Positions 5,342-7,535 of a DNA stretch of 7,535 nt are shown one piece after another; positions within the stretch are counted from its first letter, which is position 1; every line of letters starts with the position of its first letter. The notes beneath the pieces were generated by a model. It was not told where the DNA came from. It made no database searches and saw nothing but the letters and a program-made list of their open reading frames with translations. The translations under genes were made by a program, and so were the position numbers. Source of the stretch: Flavobacteriaceae bacterium (GTDB lineage Bacteria > Bacteroidota > Bacteroidia > Flavobacteriales > Flavobacteriaceae); NCBI GenBank assembly GCA_947443815.1, contig CANEXR010000133.1:1-7535 (forward strand). The letters are read 5' to 3'.

Positions 5342-6189
5342 TCTTTATTTTTCAGTACCATTTCTGCACAAAATTCGGGTGCTTCCAATGGAATTAAATG
5401 TCCAAAATTATCATTCATAATAAATTGCTCTTCGTTGAGAATTTTTTTCCAGTTTTTTCTAACCTTTTGATTAAAAAAAACAGATGGTTTTCCTGCAATT
5501 ATTTTTATTGGCATTTTCAAATTAGTAATGACTTTGTCAAGACTAATTGGTAAAGCAAAATTCGCAGCTTCCCAGTCCACAGGAAACATCAATTGAAGTT
5601 TTCCATTTTTATTTTCCAAACAATTTTTAGCAAAAATTTTTAAATTTTCATCTTTAATTCTTTTATAAGCTGGTAATTTTCTTAAAAAATCAAATAATTC
5701 AGTTTCAGTCTTCCAAGTTGTTTGCTTTTTAAGTGTACTTTTAAATGGTTCTAAATGTTTTTTAATAAAATAGGGAATTAGTTTTATTCTTATTTCTTGG
5801 GATTTGGTTACAGAAACAGGGTCAATAATAATTAATTCCTTAAATAAATCGGGTCGTTTACATGCAGCAACTATTGTAGCATTTCCTCCTTGTGAATGAC
5901 CCAAACCAACAATTGGTTTATTATAGTTTTTTTCAATAAATTCTATTAAATCGTTAGCATAAGTTTCCCATTTTATTTGTTTTTTAGCATTATGCATTTT
6001 ATTCCAGGATGCTCTGAAACTTAAATTAGTGATTTTGTATTTTGAAGAAATTAACTCTAAAAAAGGATGGTAAACTCCAATTGGAAGTCCATTTCCTGAA
6101 TAAAAATGGGCATCCTCTCCATCATTATTAAGTTTGTAAAAAGTTGCTTGGTTACCATTTATTGTTATTTCTGATTTTTTGTAGTTCAT
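5332..6189 (-). CDS. Alpha/beta hydrolase fold protein, 285 aa
   Basis: Cytoplasmic alpha/beta hydrolase (abhydrolase_6/1 type) with unknown substrate; no signal peptide. The nucleophile elbow is GLGHSQGG with Ser99. The loop SGNGLPIGVY at about 31-40 stands where the family's oxyanion HG motif lies. His264 in NFGHLIPLEAPE is the catalytic histidine. A lid-like helical insert covers about 125-205. The position after strand 7, where the acid usually sits, reads IIAGKPS and has no Asp or Glu. Asp123 in LIIIDPV, after strand 6, is a possible substitute. The gene is the second of a probable operon, 45 bases downstream of the ureohydrolase gene, and is followed by a terminator at 5194-5219. It is very AT-rich compared with the regulator to its left. 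Its stop codon lies in a probable intergenic repeat. Fold is certain, reaction is not. Confidence 0.88.
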   Translation of the reverse strand: MNYKKSEITINGNQATFYKLNNDGEDAHFYSGNGLPIGVYHPFLELISSKYKITNLSFRASWNKMHNAKKQIKWETYANDLIEFIEKNYNKPIVGLGHSQGGNATIVAACKRPDLFKELIIIDPVSVTKSQEIRIKLIPYFIKKHLEPFKSTLKKQTTWKTETELFDFLRKLPAYKRIKDENLKIFAKNCLENKNGKLQLMFPVDWEAANFALPISLDKVITNLKMPIKIIAGKPSVFFNQKVRKNWKKILNEEQFIMNDNFGHLIPLEAPEFCAEMVLKNKDYR

Positions 6190-6234
6190 AGTTTTTTGTA
6201 GGCTTTTATGTTTCTACTTTTTGAAATCCTTAAA

Positions 6235-7026
6235 CTATAGCATTTTGGATATTAATTCTTTCAATATTTTGTAGCCAACCATTGCAGTCATATTATTAAT
6301 ATCTCTAATAGGATTGTATTCTACAATATCAGCACCAATAATATTTGCTTCAATTTTTTGAATTATATTTATAAGTTCTCTAGTAGTCATTCCTCCGGGT
6401 TCGTGATGAGATATTCCTGGGGCAAATGCAGGGTCTAGAACATCTAAATCTATTGAAATATAAAGCGGTGATTTTAGTTTACGGATAAAATCGGTATTAA
6501 AATCTTTCATTTCAATAATTTCAACATTAAATTTTTTTGCTTGTTCTCTTTGATGTTTATTTAAAGTTCTAATCCCAACTTGAGTCAAGGAATTAATTTT
6601 TCCGCTTTCCAATATTCTTGCAAATGGAGAAGCGTGAGAATATTTATTGTTATCAAAGTTGTCATACAAATCTGAATGAGCATCTAAATGTAAAATATTT
6701 ATTTTTTCAATTTTTTCAGAAAATGCACTAATTATAGGAAAAGTTACAGAATGGTCGCCACCTATAGAAATTACCTTTTCGTTATCAGAAAGTAATTCAG
6801 AAATTTTATTTTGTATTTTGTTATATGCTATTTCAGGATTTGTTTCTTCAAAAACAATATCTCCTAAATCCACAAAATTTTCATCTTTCTTGATTTCAGT
6901 CCCGTTTTCGGAATATGAATTTGCTGACCCTTCTTTTTCCATCAATCTAATTCTTTCTGGAGCAAAAGATGGTCCTTTTAAAAAAGAAGAATTTGAATCG
7001 TATGGAATTCCAATTACTTTTATCAT
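6235..7026 (-). CDS. Ureohydrolase family protein (agmatinase/arginase type)
   Basis: Manganese-dependent ureohydrolase of 263 aa that would release urea from a guanidino compound; agmatine (giving putrescine) is the best guess. All metal ligands are present: His92 in GGDHS, Asp115, His117 and Asp119 in LDAHSD, and Asp193 and Asp195 in SIDLDVLDP. His131 in YSHASPFAR and Glu236 in VEYNP are further conserved active-site positions. The chain lacks the N-terminal extension of E. coli agmatinase and starts directly at the first strand (KVIGIPYD). Arginase, guanidinobutyrase, formimidoylglutamase or another guanidino substrate cannot be excluded. It is the first gene of a minus-strand pair with an alpha/beta hydrolase 45 bases downstream. 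A Bacteroidota-type -7 box lies upstream. No other polyamine gene is in the window, so the pathway is not confirmed by context. Confidence 0.9.
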   Translation of the reverse strand: MIKVIGIPYDSNSSFLKGPSFAPERIRLMEKEGSANSYSENGTEIKKDENFVDLGDIVFEETNPEIAYNKIQNKISELLSDNEKVISIGGDHSVTFPIISAFSEKIEKINILHLDAHSDLYDNFDNNKYSHASPFARILESGKINSLTQVGIRTLNKHQREQAKKFNVEIIEMKDFNTDFIRKLKSPLYISIDLDVLDPAFAPGISHHEPGGMTTRELINIIQKIEANIIGADIVEYNPIRDINNMTAMVGYKILKELISKML

Positions 7027-7110
7027 TATGTAATGTTTTTATATTTGGTTTATTTTTCCGTTGTTTTTCAATAAAATTAATAGCTAATATTAACCTGCGA
7101 AATTTACCAT

Positions 7111-7118
7111 CAAATATA
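7111..7118 (-). promoter_or_regulatory. Candidate Bacteroidota -7 promoter box for the ureohydrolase operon
   Basis: Read on the minus strand, TATATTTG matches the Bacteroidota -7 consensus TAnnTTTG exactly. It lies 85 bases upstream of the ATG. No clear TTTG is present at the -33 spacing; there only a TTTTC is seen, within an inverted repeat CTGTT/AACAG at 7127-7141 that could act as an operator. The 5' leader would be about 80 bases. Confidence 0.45.
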
Positions 7119-7160
7119 ACAAAATACTGTTATGAAAACAGGATTTTTCGTATTTCAAGG

Positions 7161-7535
7161 ATGCAACATATCACAGGTATTTCCCGTCACCAAATACGTT
7201 TTTCGTGTTTGGAAGATGTTATACTCCATATAATCAGGTTTTAATAATGCCCGGATTAGCGCTGCTGGAGGACAAGAAATCAACGAACACATCTTCGGTA
7301 CTATCAAACGGCAATGGGGCTACAATTATACCAATTTAACGGGATTGGAAAAAGTAAATGGGGAACATAGTTTGATTATGCTGGTCTATAACATCAAACG
7401 CAGTATCAAGATACTCGGCGTTCCCGAACTGATTGCCAAACTCCAAAAATGGAACTCACCCTACAAGGCAAAAGTCTTGTTTTTGCTAAAAACGATGTAT
7501 TTAAAGCTAAATACAGCAATCAATTTTTATCCAAT
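7161..7535 (+). pseudogene. IS1182-like transposase, internally deleted and frameshifted (copy B, continues past window)
   Basis: DDE transposase remnant in three pieces. Frame 3 from the ATG at 7161 encodes MQHITGISRHQIRFSCLEDV, the typical start of IS1182-family transposases in Bacteroidota. After a one-base shift frame 2 gives PYNQVLIM, matching the DNxVRxID region that follows in the family. From about 7258 frame 1 jumps to the C-terminal catalytic region: QEINEHIFGTIKRQWGYNY, with the Glu of EHxFGTIKR being the third DDE residue, then EKVNGEHSLIMLVYNIKRS and LGVPELIAKLQKW. The whole middle, with both catalytic Asp residues, is missing; family members are about 500 residues long, so roughly 400 codons are gone. 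The frame stays open to the window end at 7535. The C-terminal piece is less AT-rich than the neighbouring genes. It cannot be active; family assignment rests on remembered motifs. Confidence 0.8.

Noticed and set aside
6969..7244. A 91-codon plus-strand open frame taken as one gene
   Set aside because: Its first part is antisense to the ureohydrolase start. Only the part from the ATG at 7161 is meaningful, as the transposase 5' end.
1..7535. tRNA, rRNA, CRISPR array, toxin-antitoxin or defence cluster
   Set aside because: No cloverleaf, no regular spaced repeats and no recognisable defence genes were seen on either strand.

Overview
The window looks like the chromosome of a Bacteroidota bacterium, most likely a Flavobacteriia member or close relative. 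It is AT-rich, its genes lack Shine-Dalgarno sequences, and upstream of the ureohydrolase gene there is a -7 box of the Bacteroidota type (TAnnTTTG). The protein styles fit the same phylum. No rRNA, tRNA or CRISPR array was seen.

Layout from left to right. (1) The 3' end of an APC-superfamily amino acid permease (+ strand) closes with a near-perfect rho-independent terminator. (2) A minus-strand gene for a small secreted protein of unknown function follows. (3) A tight minus-strand pair encodes a carboxymuconolactone-decarboxylase-like protein and a hexapeptide sugar O-acetyltransferase. (4) About 800 bases without an intact gene hold the frameshifted, stop-ridden remains of a minus-strand gene of unrecognised family. 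(5) A divergent pair follows: a lipoprotein-like protein (- strand), and a membrane-anchored winged-helix regulator (+ strand) with a ToxR-like logic but the DNA-binding domain at its C-terminus. They share a 111-base spacer holding a 13-bp direct repeat in 21-bp register. (6) A short remnant of an IS1182-like transposase 5' end, a minus-strand terminator and a structured intergenic repeat come next. (7) A very AT-rich minus-strand pair encodes an agmatinase/arginase-family ureohydrolase (upstream) and an alpha/beta hydrolase (downstream). (8) The window ends in a second IS1182-like remnant, which joins the first codons of the transposase to its C-terminal region after a large internal deletion.

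The genes do not form one obvious pathway. The region reads as a mosaic of small modules between mobile-element scars. The two transposase remnants lie in the same orientation on either side of the ureohydrolase-hydrolase pair and share about 88% identity over 68 bases (hand count). They also share the same apparent frame lesion. Base composition changes sharply between modules: hand-counted 60-base lines are about 37-45% GC in the lipoprotein/regulator pair but about 18-22% in the hydrolase/ureohydrolase pair. The items most worth following are the regulator-lipoprotein pair with its repeat-bearing promoter region, the decayed unknown gene, and the transposon-flanked AT-rich module. I see no convincing evidence of a new defence or other large multi-gene system.
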